Assembly: GCF_020099395.1 (NCBI RefSeq)
Contig: NZ_CP083590.1
Coordinates: 5,084,001 to 5,148,000, forward strand
Length of the DNA: 64,000 nt
Direction: 5' to 3'
Source: Streptomyces mobaraensis
GTDB lineage: Bacteria > Actinomycetota > Actinomycetes > Streptomycetales > Streptomycetaceae
Each line of letters starts with the position of its first letter. The stretch's first letter is position 1. Below are positions 10,716 through 18,904 of the stretch, one piece after another. A program made the position numbers and the translations under genes. The notes below the pieces were generated by a model that saw only the letters and a list, made by a program, of their open reading frames with translations, did not search any database and was not told the DNA's origin.

Positions 10716-11852
10716 GTGGCCACGGACTACTACGCGGTCCTGGGCGTACGGCGCGATGCCTCGCAGGACGAGATCAAGAAGGCCTTCCGCCGCCTCGCCC
10801 GCGAGCTGCACCCGGACGTCAACCCGGACCCGAAGACGCAGGAGCGGTTCAAGGAGATCAACGCCGCTTACGAGGTGCTCTCGGACCCGCAGAAGAAGCA
10901 GGTCTACGACCTCGGCGGCGACCCGCTCTCGTCCTCGGGCGGCGGCGGTGGCGCCGGCGGCTTCGGTGCCGGGTTCGGCAACTTCTCCGACATCATGGAC
11001 GCCTTCTTCGGCCAGGCGTCGCAGCGCGGCCCGCGCTCGCGCACCCGCCGGGGCCAGGACGCGATGATCCGGCTGGAAGTCGACCTGGACGAGGCGACGT
11101 TCGGCACGACCAAGGAGATCCAGGTCGACACGGCCGTCGTCTGCACCACGTGCAGCGGCGAGGGCGCTGCCCCCGGCACGTCCGCGCAGACTTGTGACAT
11201 GTGCCGCGGCCGCGGTGAGGTCTCGCAGGTCACCCGCTCGTTCCTGGGCCAGGTCATGACCTCCCGTCCGTGCCCGCAGTGCCAGGGCTTCGGCACGGTC
11301 GTGCCGACGCCGTGCCCGGAGTGCGCCGGCGACGGCCGCGTCCGGTCCCGCCGCACGCTGACGGTCAAGATCCCCGCCGGTGTCGACAACGGCACCCGCA
11401 TCCAGCTCGCGGGCGAGGGCGAGGTCGGCCCCGGCGGCGGCCCGGCCGGCGACCTCTACGTCGAGATCCACGAGAAGCCGCACCCGGTCTTCCAGCGGCG
11501 CGGTGACGACCTGCACTGCACGGTCACCATCCCGATGACCGCGGCGGCGCTGGGCACCAAGGTGCCGCTGGAGACGCTGGACGGCCTGGAGGAGATCGAC
11601 ATCCGGCCCGGCACCCAGTCCGGCCAGGCGATCCCGCTGCACCAGCGCGGCGTCACGCACCTGCGCGGCGGCGGGCGCGGCGACCTCATCGTGCACGTCG
11701 AGGTGACGACGCCCGGCAAGCTCGACGCGCAGCAGGAGGAGCTGCTCCGGCAGCTCGCCAAGATCCGTGGCGAGGAGCGGCCGACGGGCGAGTTCAAGCC
11801 GGGGCAGCAGGGGCTGTTCTCGCGGCTCAAGGACGCGTTCAACGGGCGCTAG
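10716..11852 (+). CDS. dnaJ: Molecular chaperone DnaJ (second-copy, hrcA-linked)
   Basis: This Hsp40 co-chaperone stimulates DnaK. The 378-residue protein has a J domain with HPD at residues 32-34, a G/F-rich linker near 70-95, and four CxxCxGxG zinc motifs (CTTCSGEG from residue 143, CDMCRGRG, CPQCQGFG, CPECAGDG). The C-terminal substrate-binding domains follow. GTG 10716 abuts the hrcA stop with no spacer. Streptomyces usually carry another dnaJ in the dnaK operon; this is the hrcA-linked copy often called dnaJ2. Confidence 0.96.
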   Translation: MATDYYAVLGVRRDASQDEIKKAFRRLARELHPDVNPDPKTQERFKEINAAYEVLSDPQKKQVYDLGGDPLSSSGGGGGAGGFGAGFGNFSDIMDAFFGQASQRGPRSRTRRGQDAMIRLEVDLDEATFGTTKEIQVDTAVVCTTCSGEGAAPGTSAQTCDMCRGRGEVSQVTRSFLGQVMTSRPCPQCQGFGTVVPTPCPECAGDGRVRSRRTLTVKIPAGVDNGTRIQLAGEGEVGPGGGPAGDLYVEIHEKPHPVFQRRGDDLHCTVTIPMTAAALGTKVPLETLDGLEEIDIRPGTQSGQAIPLHQRGVTHLRGGGRGDLIVHVEVTTPGKLDAQQEELLRQLAKIRGEERPTGEFKPGQQGLFSRLKDAFNGR

Positions 11853-11988
11853 CGGACGGGCCGGATCCGGAGAAGTGCCCGGGGCCGGGCCGGCGCCGAC
11901 CCGGTTCGTCGGGATACGGCCCGGGCTCGTTTCCGGCGCGGCCCGGGTTCCGTTCGGCGCGGTCCCAGGGGCGTGACACGATGTGGTC

Positions 11989-13119
11989 ATGGCCTTTGAA
12001 TCCGTTGGGGAATCCGTAGGGGAACCCGTTGGGGACACCGCGCTGACCGGCCTGTTCCGGCACCCGATCGTGCAGGCCCCGATGGCGGGCGGCGGCTCCT
12101 GCCCGCCGCTCGCCGCGGCCGTCTCCGAGGCCGGCGGCCTCGGTTTCCTCGCCGCCGGCTACAAGACGCCGGCCGCGATGTACGAGGAGATCAAGCAGCT
12201 CCGCGCCCGTACGTCCCGGCCCTTCGGCGTCAACCTGTTCATGCCGCAGCCGCCCGCCGCGGACCCCGCGGCCGTCGAGGTCTACGCCGAGCAACTCGCG
12301 GGCGAGGCCACCTGGTACGACGCGCCCCTGGGCGACTGGGACCAGGCCACCGACGACGGTTACGAGGCCAAGCTCGCCATCCTCCTGGATGATCCGGTTC
12401 CGGTCGTCTCGTTCACCTTCGGCTGCCCGTCCGCCGAGGACCTCGCGGCGCTCGCCGCGGCCGGCACGGTGACGGCGGTGACCGTCACCTCCGTCGCCGA
12501 GGCGCGGGCCGCGTGGGAGGCGGGCGCCGCCGCGCTCTGCGTCCAGGGCGTCGAGGCCGGCGGACACCAGGGCACCCACCACGACGATCCCCGGCTGGAC
12601 GGCGCCGGGGCCGGTGCCGGGCTGCTCGCCCTGCTCACCGAGGTCCGCGAGGCGGTCCCGCTGCCGCTGTTCGCCGCCGGCGGGCTGATGCGCGGCGCCC
12701 AGATAGCGGCCGTGCTCGCCGCGGGCGCCTGTGCCGCGCAGCTCGGCACGGCGTTCCTCGCCTGCCCCGAGTCCGGCGCGAGCGAGCTGCACAAACGGGC
12801 GCTGACCGACCCGCTGTTCACCGGCACCGAACTGACCCGCGCCTTCTCCGGGCGCCCGGCCCGCGGCCTGGTGAACCGATTCATCCGGGAGCACGGCCCC
12901 TACGCCCCCGCCGCCTACCCCCAGGTCCACTACCTGACGGCCGGCCTGCGCAAGGCCGCCGCCGCGGCGGGCGACCCGCAGGCCGTCAACCTGTGGGCGG
13001 GCCAGGGCCACCGCCTGGCCCGCGACCTCCCGGCGGCCCGCCTCGTCGAGGTCCTGGCCACCGAACTCGACGCGGCCCGCGCGTCCTTGACAGCACCATC
13101 GCGAGGGAGCGACTCATGA
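11989..13119 (+). CDS. Nitronate monooxygenase-like FMN enzyme
   Basis: This TIM-barrel flavoenzyme of the 2-nitropropane dioxygenase family would oxidise alkyl nitronates with FMN. The 376-residue protein shows HPIVQAPMAGG at the first strand, GVNLFMPQP, the FMN phosphate-binding GGHQGTH near residue 190, and FAAGGL. ATG 11989 is preferred to GTG 11983. The N-terminus contains three 12-bp repeats encoding ESVG/ESVG/EPVG. Its TGA overlaps the rsmE start (ATGA), so the two are coupled. Confidence 0.85.
   Translation: MAFESVGESVGEPVGDTALTGLFRHPIVQAPMAGGGSCPPLAAAVSEAGGLGFLAAGYKTPAAMYEEIKQLRARTSRPFGVNLFMPQPPAADPAAVEVYAEQLAGEATWYDAPLGDWDQATDDGYEAKLAILLDDPVPVVSFTFGCPSAEDLAALAAAGTVTAVTVTSVAEARAAWEAGAAALCVQGVEAGGHQGTHHDDPRLDGAGAGAGLLALLTEVREAVPLPLFAAGGLMRGAQIAAVLAAGACAAQLGTAFLACPESGASELHKRALTDPLFTGTELTRAFSGRPARGLVNRFIREHGPYAPAAYPQVHYLTAGLRKAAAAAGDPQAVNLWAGQGHRLARDLPAARLVEVLATELDAARASLTAPSRGSDS
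12000..12035 (+). repeat. Three 12-bp in-frame repeats in the monooxygenase N-terminus
   Basis: Three near-identical 12-bp units (gaatccgttggg, gaatccgtaggg, gaacccgttggg) encode ESVG, ESVG and EPVG just after the start codon. The unit length preserves the frame. Confidence 0.75.
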
Positions 13120-13865
13120 CAGCGCCGGTCTTCCTGGTCGAGGAGGACTCCCTCACGGGCGTCTTCCCCGGCACCGTCTTCCCCCTCGACGGCCCCGAGG
13201 GCCGGCACGCCGTCTCCGTCCGCCGGCTGCGCGTCGGCGAGGACATCGTGCTGACGGACGGCCGGGGCACGGGCGCGCACGGCACGGTGGCCGCCGTCAG
13301 CGGCAAGGACCACCTCGATGTCGCCGTCACCTCCGTCCGCTCCGAGCCGCTGCCCCAGCCGCGGATCACCGTCGTCCAGGCCCTCCCCAAGGGCGACCGC
13401 GGCGAACTCGCCGTCGAGACCATGACGGAGACCGGCGTCGACGCGGTCGTCCCCTGGGCCGCCTCCCGCTGCGTCACCCAGTGGAAGGGCGACCGCGGCC
13501 TGAAGTCCCTCGGCAAGTGGCGCGCGACGGCGAGAGAGGCCGGCAAGCAGTCCCGCCGCCTCCGCTTCCCGGACGTCGCCGACCTGATGACGACCCGCCA
13601 GGTCGCCGCCCTCCTCGCCGACGCCGCCTTCGCCGCCGTCCTCCACGAGGAGGGCAGCACCCCCCTCGCCACCGCCGGCCTCCCGGAGACCGGCGACATC
13701 GTCCTCGTCGTCGGCCCCGAGGGCGGCGTCTCCCCCGAGGAACTGGCGGCCTTCGAAGCCGCCGGCGCCCACCCCTACCGCCTCGGCCCCAGCGTCCTCC
13801 GCACCTCCACGGCGGGCACGGCGGCGACGGCGCTGCTGCTGGGGCGGACGGGGCGGTGGAGCTGA
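13116..13865 (+). CDS. rsmE: 16S rRNA (uracil(1498)-N(3))-methyltransferase
   Basis: RsmE makes m3U1498 in 16S rRNA using SAM. The 249-residue protein has an N-terminal PUA-like region (EGRHAVSVRRLRVGEDIVLT) and the C-terminal trefoil-knot SPOUT domain with VVGPEGGVSPEE near residue 198 and GPSVLRTSTAGTAA, the SAM-binding loops. It starts by ATGA overlap with the upstream oxidoreductase, with GGGAG 7 nt ahead. The hrcA-dnaJ-rsmE-HIT neighbourhood is conserved in actinobacteria. Confidence 0.94.
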   Translation: MTAPVFLVEEDSLTGVFPGTVFPLDGPEGRHAVSVRRLRVGEDIVLTDGRGTGAHGTVAAVSGKDHLDVAVTSVRSEPLPQPRITVVQALPKGDRGELAVETMTETGVDAVVPWAASRCVTQWKGDRGLKSLGKWRATAREAGKQSRRLRFPDVADLMTTRQVAALLADAAFAAVLHEEGSTPLATAGLPETGDIVLVVGPEGGVSPEELAAFEAAGAHPYRLGPSVLRTSTAGTAATALLLGRTGRWS

Positions 13866-14081
13866 GGCCCGACGGGCGGGCCGGGGCGACGGCCGGTCGG
13901 TACGCGCCGGACGGCCATTCCGGGATCGGCGCTGGATCACCGACGGGTCGGGACCCCCGATCACGTCGACTTCCTCGCGTACCACACCACCGCGGGGCGG
14001 TGGCCGGCGTACGGGCCGGTCGTGGGCTTCACGTCCGTCCCCGATCGAGGCCGGGACGGCGACGGGCCGAGGAGGTAGGAG
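13866..14081 (+). other. Spacer with a possible gene remnant
   Basis: No complete gene is visible. One frame reads PDHVDFLAYHTTAGRWPAYG and stops at a TAG just before the next ribosome binding site. It has no plausible start or recognisable domain and could be the 3' end of a decayed gene. Confidence 0.3.
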
Positions 14082-14297
14082 ATGACCGCCATGGAACGGG
14101 ACGGACTCGTCCGGCTGGTACGCCGGATCATGGACGGCGAGGGAGCCTCCGAAGCGGAACACGACGCCTTGGTCGCAGAGTTCGAGCGCAGCGTGCTCCA
14201 TCCCGCCGTCATCGACCTGATGTACCACCAACGGCCCGAGCTCTCCGCCGAACAGGTCGTCGACGCGGCGCTGGCCTACCGGCCCATCGCGCTGTGA
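14082..14297 (+). CDS. Colicin E / pyocin immunity-like small protein
   Basis: This 71-residue acidic protein aligns with the Im2/Im7/Im9 family, which neutralises DNase and RNase colicins. It has LVRLVRRIMDGEGASEAE matching the helix-1 region LVxxICNADTSSEEE, then LVAEFERSVLHPAVIDLMYH matching [20 protein letters not shown], and SAEQVVDAALAYR matching SPSGIVNTVKQWR. The tyrosine pair that binds the toxin is only partly kept (MYH for IYY). A GGAGG and a second GGAG precede the ATG. No cognate nuclease gene is next to it. Confidence 0.7.
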   Translation: MTAMERDGLVRLVRRIMDGEGASEAEHDALVAEFERSVLHPAVIDLMYHQRPELSAEQVVDAALAYRPIAL

Positions 14298-14562
14298 TCC
14301 GACGGCCCCTGTGATCCATCGAGGCGCTCTGCCAAGATGATCTCCATGAGCCGGGAGAGCGCCGTACAGCCGCTCGCCTGAGTACTTCGTACGGCCCGCC
14401 TCCGAGTTGCTCCCGTGCGGCCACGTGGTGCCGACTCCGGGCCGCACGTGCCGAGGACCTGCCGGTCCACCTCGCCTGGCCGACCGGTTGACGGGCTTCG
14501 TCACGGCTCTTTCGCCCATGACCATGCGGTGTGAGAGTGCCGCACCTCTGAAGGGATTCTCC

Positions 14563-15155
14563 GTGCGCGTCGTCGCTCTCCTCGCCCATCCCCGTCCCGG
14601 CAGCTTCAATCACGTCCTCTTCGGCGCTGTGACGGACGAGCTGCGTGCTCGCGGGTGCGAGGTCCTCGCGCACGACCTCTGTGCGGAGGGATTCGATCCG
14701 GTTCTGCGGGCCGACGAGACGGGCACGGTGGCGGGGGCCGGGGCGGCGGACGACGTGCTCGTGGCCCGGTACCGGGAGGAGCTCGCCAGGGCGGACGCGC
14801 TGGTGTTCGTCCACCCCAACTGGTGGGGGATGCCGCCGGCGGTGCTGGCAGGCTGGGTGCAGCGGGTGCTCGCGCCCGGCGTCGCCTACAAGCTGGAGCA
14901 CGCGGACGGCGAGCCCGAGGGGCTGCTCCGGGCCGGCCGGGCGCTGGTGCTCAATACGTCCGACACCCCGGAGGCCCGGGAGCGGGAGGAGTTCGGCGAT
15001 CCGCTCAGCGGGTCTGGGCCGCTTGCGTACTGCCCTACGTCGGTGTCACCGACGTACGGCGGAGGGTCTTCCGGACGGTCTCCGACTCCACGGCGGCGGA
15101 GCGCGAGGCATGGCTCGCGGAGGCGCGGGAGGCGGCCGCCGCCCTCGTGGGCTGA
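14563..15155 (+). pseudogene. Flavodoxin-fold NAD(P)H oxidoreductase, frameshifted
   Basis: This would be a KefF/NQO1-type NAD(P)H-quinone reductase of about 197 residues. Frame 1 carries RVVALLAHPRPGSFNH, FVHPNWWGMPPAVLAGWVQR and the active-site region GVAYKLE up to EEFGDPL near 15008. The expected C-terminus (VWAACVLPYVGVTDVRRR, then DSTAAEREAWLAEAREAA) continues one base back and ends at the TGA of 15155. A single missing base near 15008-15012 explains the break. No slippery heptamer is present. GTG 14563 has AAGGGA upstream. It could be a real lesion or a sequencing error. Confidence 0.75.
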
Positions 15156-15235
15156 CGGTGGGCGGCTCCGGTGGTCGCCGGTCCCGCCCGGTACGATCCG
15201 ATCACGATCAGCCGACGCCCCGGAGGGAGTGCACG

Positions 15236-15595
15236 ATGGCGGGAGAACCGCAGGCCGACTGCCTGTTCTGCAAGATCATCGCTAAGGAGGTGCCCGCGAC
15301 GGTCGTCCGGGAGACCGAGACGACCGTGGCGTTCCGGGACATCAACCCCCAGGCGCCCACGCACGTCCTGGTGATCCCCAAGGCGCACTACCCGGACGCC
15401 GCGTCGCTCGCCGCCGCCGAGCCGCTGATCGCCGCGGACATACTGCGGGAGGCGGGCGAGGTGGCCGCCGGGGAGGGCGTGGACGGCTCGGGGTACCGGA
15501 TCGTCTTCAACACCGGGACCGGCGCCGGGCAGACCGTGTTCCACGCGCACGCGCACGTGCTCGGGGGCCGTGGGCTCAACTGGCCGCCCGGCTAG
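15236..15595 (+). CDS. Histidine triad (HIT) family nucleotide-binding protein
   Basis: This is a HINT-like purine nucleoside phosphoramidase or nucleotide hydrolase of 119 residues. It begins with the CLFCKI zinc-type motif and ends with the triad HAHAHV near residue 103, followed by GGRGLNWPPG as in Hint. GGAGGGAG precedes ATG 15236. It sits between the broken oxidoreductase and rnz, 27 bp before rnz, so the two are probably cotranscribed. Confidence 0.92.
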   Translation: MAGEPQADCLFCKIIAKEVPATVVRETETTVAFRDINPQAPTHVLVIPKAHYPDAASLAAAEPLIAADILREAGEVAAGEGVDGSGYRIVFNTGTGAGQTVFHAHAHVLGGRGLNWPPG

Positions 15596-15622
15596 AGCCA
15601 CAGCACAACAGGAGCCTCCACC

Positions 15623-16534
15623 ATGTCCGTACGTGAACTCGTCGTCCTCGGCACCGCCAGCCAGGTGCCCACCCGGCACCGCAACCACAACGGCTACGTC
15701 CTGCTCTGGGACGGCGAGGGCCTGCTCTTCGACCCGGGGGAGGGCACGCAGCGCCAGATGGTGCGCGCCGGGGTGGCCGCCCACGACCTCAACCGGATCT
15801 GCGTCACGCACTTCCACGGTGACCACTCGCTCGGCCTCGCCGGTGTGATCCAGCGGATCAACCTGGACCAGGTGCCCCACCCGGTCACCGCCCACTACCC
15901 GGCGAGCGGCCGCCGCTTCTTCGAGCGGCTGCGCTACGCGACCGCCTACCGGGAGACCGTGGAGCTGGCCCAGGAGCCGGTGTCGGGCAAGGGCCGGGTG
16001 CTGGCCGAGACGCCGTCGTACGCGCTGGAGGCGCGCCGGCTCTCCCACCCCGTCGAGTCCTACGGATACCGGGTCGTGGAGCCGGACGGGCGGCGGATGC
16101 TGCCCGCGCTGCTGGCCGAGCACGGCATCACCGGCCCGGACGTGGGCCGGCTGCAGAAGGACGGCGTCCTCGGCGGGGTGACGCTGGCGGACGTCAGCGA
16201 GCCGCGGCGCGGCCAGCGGTTCGCGTTCGTGATGGACACCCGGCTGTGCGACGGGGTGTACGCCCTGGCGGAGGGCTGCGACATGCTCGTCATCGAGTCC
16301 ACGTTCACGGACGAGGACGCGGCCCTGGCGGCCGACCACGGGCACCTGACGGCCGGTCAGGCGGCCCGGGTGGCGGCCGAGAGCGGGGTACGGCACCTGG
16401 TGCTGACGCACTTCTCGCAGCGGTACGCGGACCCGGAGGTCTTCGAACGGCAGGCCCGGGCGGCGGGCTTCGACGGGGAGCTCACCGTCGCCCGGGACCT
16501 CACGCGCGTTCCCGTTCCCAAGCGGGAACGGTGA
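15623..16534 (+). CDS. rnz: Ribonuclease Z
   Basis: This zinc endonuclease matures tRNA 3' ends. The 303-residue protein has the metal motif HFHGDH at residues 63-68 ([11 protein letters not shown]), the N-terminal [13 protein letters not shown] characteristic of RNase Z, and distal histidines in [15 protein letters not shown] and [10 protein letters not shown]. An AGGAG lies 8 nt before the ATG. The final codons PVPKRER form a 7-bp hairpin (16513-16530) facing the converging phosphatase gene. Confidence 0.93.
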   Translation: MSVRELVVLGTASQVPTRHRNHNGYVLLWDGEGLLFDPGEGTQRQMVRAGVAAHDLNRICVTHFHGDHSLGLAGVIQRINLDQVPHPVTAHYPASGRRFFERLRYATAYRETVELAQEPVSGKGRVLAETPSYALEARRLSHPVESYGYRVVEPDGRRMLPALLAEHGITGPDVGRLQKDGVLGGVTLADVSEPRRGQRFAFVMDTRLCDGVYALAEGCDMLVIESTFTDEDAALAADHGHLTAGQAARVAAESGVRHLVLTHFSQRYADPEVFERQARAAGFDGELTVARDLTRVPVPKRER

Positions 16535-16544
16535 ACGAGGTGCC

Positions 16545-17345
16545 TTACGGCAGGTAGTACATCGGGTTCGGGAGCTTGAACGCGCGGCCCGAGGCGCCGC
16601 CCTGCAGGTCGCTGTACTGGTCGCCGAAGTTGGCGACGATCCGGTAGCCCTGGGCCTCGATGTGCTTGCGGGTGCCGGACTTGTACTCGACCGTGGTGCA
16701 GTTCGCGCCGCACTTCAGGTAGGACGGCGGGTTCTTCTTGTCCTTCAGGAAGAAGTGCGCCCGGTCGGCGGCCGGCTTGTACCCGGCGTTCTTCAGGTTG
16801 CGCACGCTCCACGCGCGCTGGTGCTCGCCGCGGCCGGTCACGAAGAAGACCGTGATGCCCTTCGACTGCGCCCAGTTGACCAGCTTCGGCATGCCGAAGA
16901 CGGCGGTCATGTCGGTCGACTTCAGGTACGCGTCCTGCGACTCGGGCGTGAAGTGGAAGCCCTGCTTCAGCTCGTAGTTGTAGGTCAGCAGCGTGGTGTC
17001 GTCCACGTCCAGGACGATGGCCGGCTTGGCGCCCTTCTTCGGCGCGTTCCGCACGACGCCCTCGAGGTGGGCCTTGGCCTTCTTCTCGATCTCGGCGACC
17101 TGCTTGGCGTAGGCGCTCTTGGGCGAGGCGTAGTGCTCGCCCTTCTTGTCGACGGTGTCGCCGTAGTACGCCTTGATCTTCTCCTGGACGAGGGTGAGGT
17201 TCGGGATCTCCTTGTCCGAGCGGGGCACCGAGCGGTCCGCGGTCGCCGCGCCGGAAGCGAACAGACCGGCGCCGACGGCGACGGCGGCGGCACCGGCGAC
17301 GGCCATGCGGACGCGCCGGGGGGAAGACTTCAGCGAGGGCGACAC
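16545..17345 (-). CDS. Secreted HAD-family acid phosphatase (class B-like)
   Basis: This is an exported phosphomonoesterase of the HAD IIIB/acid phosphatase group, 266 residues. A twin-basic, Ala/Gly-rich signal peptide (RRVRMAVAGAAAVAVGAG, cleavage near GAATA-DR) precedes the catalytic DVDDT at residues 113-117, TVFFVTGRGEHQRA and the late acidic motif NFGDQYSDL. GTG 17345 is preferred over the in-frame ATG 17366 because AGGAG sits 7 nt before it. It converges on rnz. Confidence 0.86.
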   Translation of the reverse strand: MSPSLKSSPRRVRMAVAGAAAVAVGAGLFASGAATADRSVPRSDKEIPNLTLVQEKIKAYYGDTVDKKGEHYASPKSAYAKQVAEIEKKAKAHLEGVVRNAPKKGAKPAIVLDVDDTTLLTYNYELKQGFHFTPESQDAYLKSTDMTAVFGMPKLVNWAQSKGITVFFVTGRGEHQRAWSVRNLKNAGYKPAADRAHFFLKDKKNPPSYLKCGANCTTVEYKSGTRKHIEAQGYRIVANFGDQYSDLQGGASGRAFKLPNPMYYLP

Positions 17346-17502
17346 GTGTGAACTCCTGATGAACATGTGAGCGGGTGCAGCGCGAAGCTAGGGCCCCACT
17401 CCACACCCGGTCAATGTCGGATGGATCACCCTTCGCCCAAAGCTCGCCGAAAGATCACCGGAAGAGGCTCACCGGACCCCGCACGCGCCGGTCCGCGCCC
17501 CC

Positions 17503-18837
17503 TCACGCCCGTGCGGGTGCCCCCGCCCGCTCCAGGATCCGCGCCGCCACCGCCGGCGAGTCCACCAGCGGATGCAGCGCCAGCGCCCGGAGCGCGGCGT
17601 CCCGGTCCCGGCTCACCGCCGCCTCGATCACCGCCCGCTCCACCGCCTTGAGCTGGAGCATCAGCCCGAGCTGGTCCGCCCGCAGCGGGTCGCACGGCAG
17701 CGGCCGCGCGCCCTTGGCGCCCACCTCGCACACCGTCTCGATGATCGCCTCGCGGTCGATCTCCGGAACGGTGCCCATATTGCGGACGTTGAGGATCAGC
17801 CGCGCCCGCTCGTCCCGGGCCACGGCCCGCATCAGCGCCAGCGCCACCCGCTCGTAACCGCCGCCGTCCAGATCGCAGGAGTCCCGCTGCCAGCCCCCGC
17901 TCGCCGCCCGGCTCGCCGCGCCGTACGTCTCCTCGCGCTCCAGCCGGGCGCGCTCCCACAGCTCGTACGCCCGCTCCGGCGCGCCCGCCGCCCGGGAGAA
18001 GAAGTCGCCCTGCTGGCGGTCGAGATACTCGCCGCGCGTGTGCTCCGCGTCGCTCGTCGCCCGCAGCGTCTCCCGGCGGAAGTAGTAGTACTGGAGGTAC
18101 TCGTTGGGCAGCGCCTCCAGCGCCCGGAGCCACTCGGCACCGAACAGCTTCCCCTCCTCGAACGAGGCCAGCGCCTCCTCGTCGCCCAGCAGGCCCGGCA
18201 GCAGGCCACGGCCGTCCAGCGTCAACCGGCGCAGCCAGCCGAGGTGGTTGAGCCCCACGTAGTCGTACTCCACCCGGTCCGGATCGGCGCCCGCCGCCCG
18301 CGCCGCGCGGCGTACCAGCCCCACGGGTGAGTCGCAGATGCCGATGACGCGGTCACCCAGGACGGCGGACATCGCCTCCGTCACCATGCCCGCCGGGTTG
18401 GTGAAGTTGATGACCCACGCGTCCGGGGCCAGTTCGGCCACCCGCTGCGCGATGTCCAGGGCCACCGGGACCGTGCGCAGCCCGTACAGCACACCGCCCG
18501 CGCCGACCGTCTCCTGCCCCAACACCCCTTCGTCCAGGGCGATCCGCTCGTCCCGCACCCGTCCCGCCGTCCCGCCCACGCGGATCGCGGAGAAGACGAA
18601 GTCCGTGCCGCGCAGGGCGTCGTCGAGGTCGTCGGCCACCCGGACGGAAGGGGCGCCCGGCACCCCCTCCGCCTGGGCGGACAGGACGGATCTGATCACC
18701 CTGGCCCGCATCGAGTCCGTGTCGAAGAGCACCAGTTCGGTGACGCGGCCGGGCGCGTCGCGCCGCGCGTCGTCAAGAAGGGCCCGGTGCACCAACGGCA
18801 CCCGGAAGCCGCCACCGCCGAGAATCGTCAGCCTCAT
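17503..18837 (-). CDS. Family 4 glycoside hydrolase (6-phospho-beta-glucosidase type)
   Basis: GH4 enzymes cleave (phospho)glycosides through an NAD+ and Mn2+-dependent redox mechanism. The 444-residue protein has the Rossmann N-terminus MRLTILGGGGFRVP, NFTNPAGMVTEA near residue 145, the metal-binding CDSP, and NHLGW. The open frame extends 23 codons upstream, but ATG 18837 gives the canonical Rossmann start. It is divergent from a PfkB sugar kinase across 67 bp, suggesting joint regulation. The substrate sugar cannot be read from the sequence. Confidence 0.87.
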   Translation of the reverse strand: MRLTILGGGGFRVPLVHRALLDDARRDAPGRVTELVLFDTDSMRARVIRSVLSAQAEGVPGAPSVRVADDLDDALRGTDFVFSAIRVGGTAGRVRDERIALDEGVLGQETVGAGGVLYGLRTVPVALDIAQRVAELAPDAWVINFTNPAGMVTEAMSAVLGDRVIGICDSPVGLVRRAARAAGADPDRVEYDYVGLNHLGWLRRLTLDGRGLLPGLLGDEEALASFEEGKLFGAEWLRALEALPNEYLQYYYFRRETLRATSDAEHTRGEYLDRQQGDFFSRAAGAPERAYELWERARLEREETYGAASRAASGGWQRDSCDLDGGGYERVALALMRAVARDERARLILNVRNMGTVPEIDREAIIETVCEVGAKGARPLPCDPLRADQLGLMLQLKAVERAVIEAAVSRDRDAALRALALHPLVDSPAVAARILERAGAPARA

Positions 18838-18904
18838 GGCCGGAACGTACCGCAGCATCGGGCACACTGTCCGGACCGCACCCCCTGAGAGGAGCAGCGA
18901 AAGC

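Noticed and set aside
14346..14381. 11-codon ORF MSRESAVQPLA upstream of the broken oxidoreductase as a leader peptide
   Set aside because: No ribosome binding site, no codon run and no following hairpin pair.
15005..15015. Programmed -1 frameshift in the flavodoxin-fold gene
   Set aside because: The sequence gatccgctcagcgg has no X XXY YYZ heptamer or stimulatory stem.
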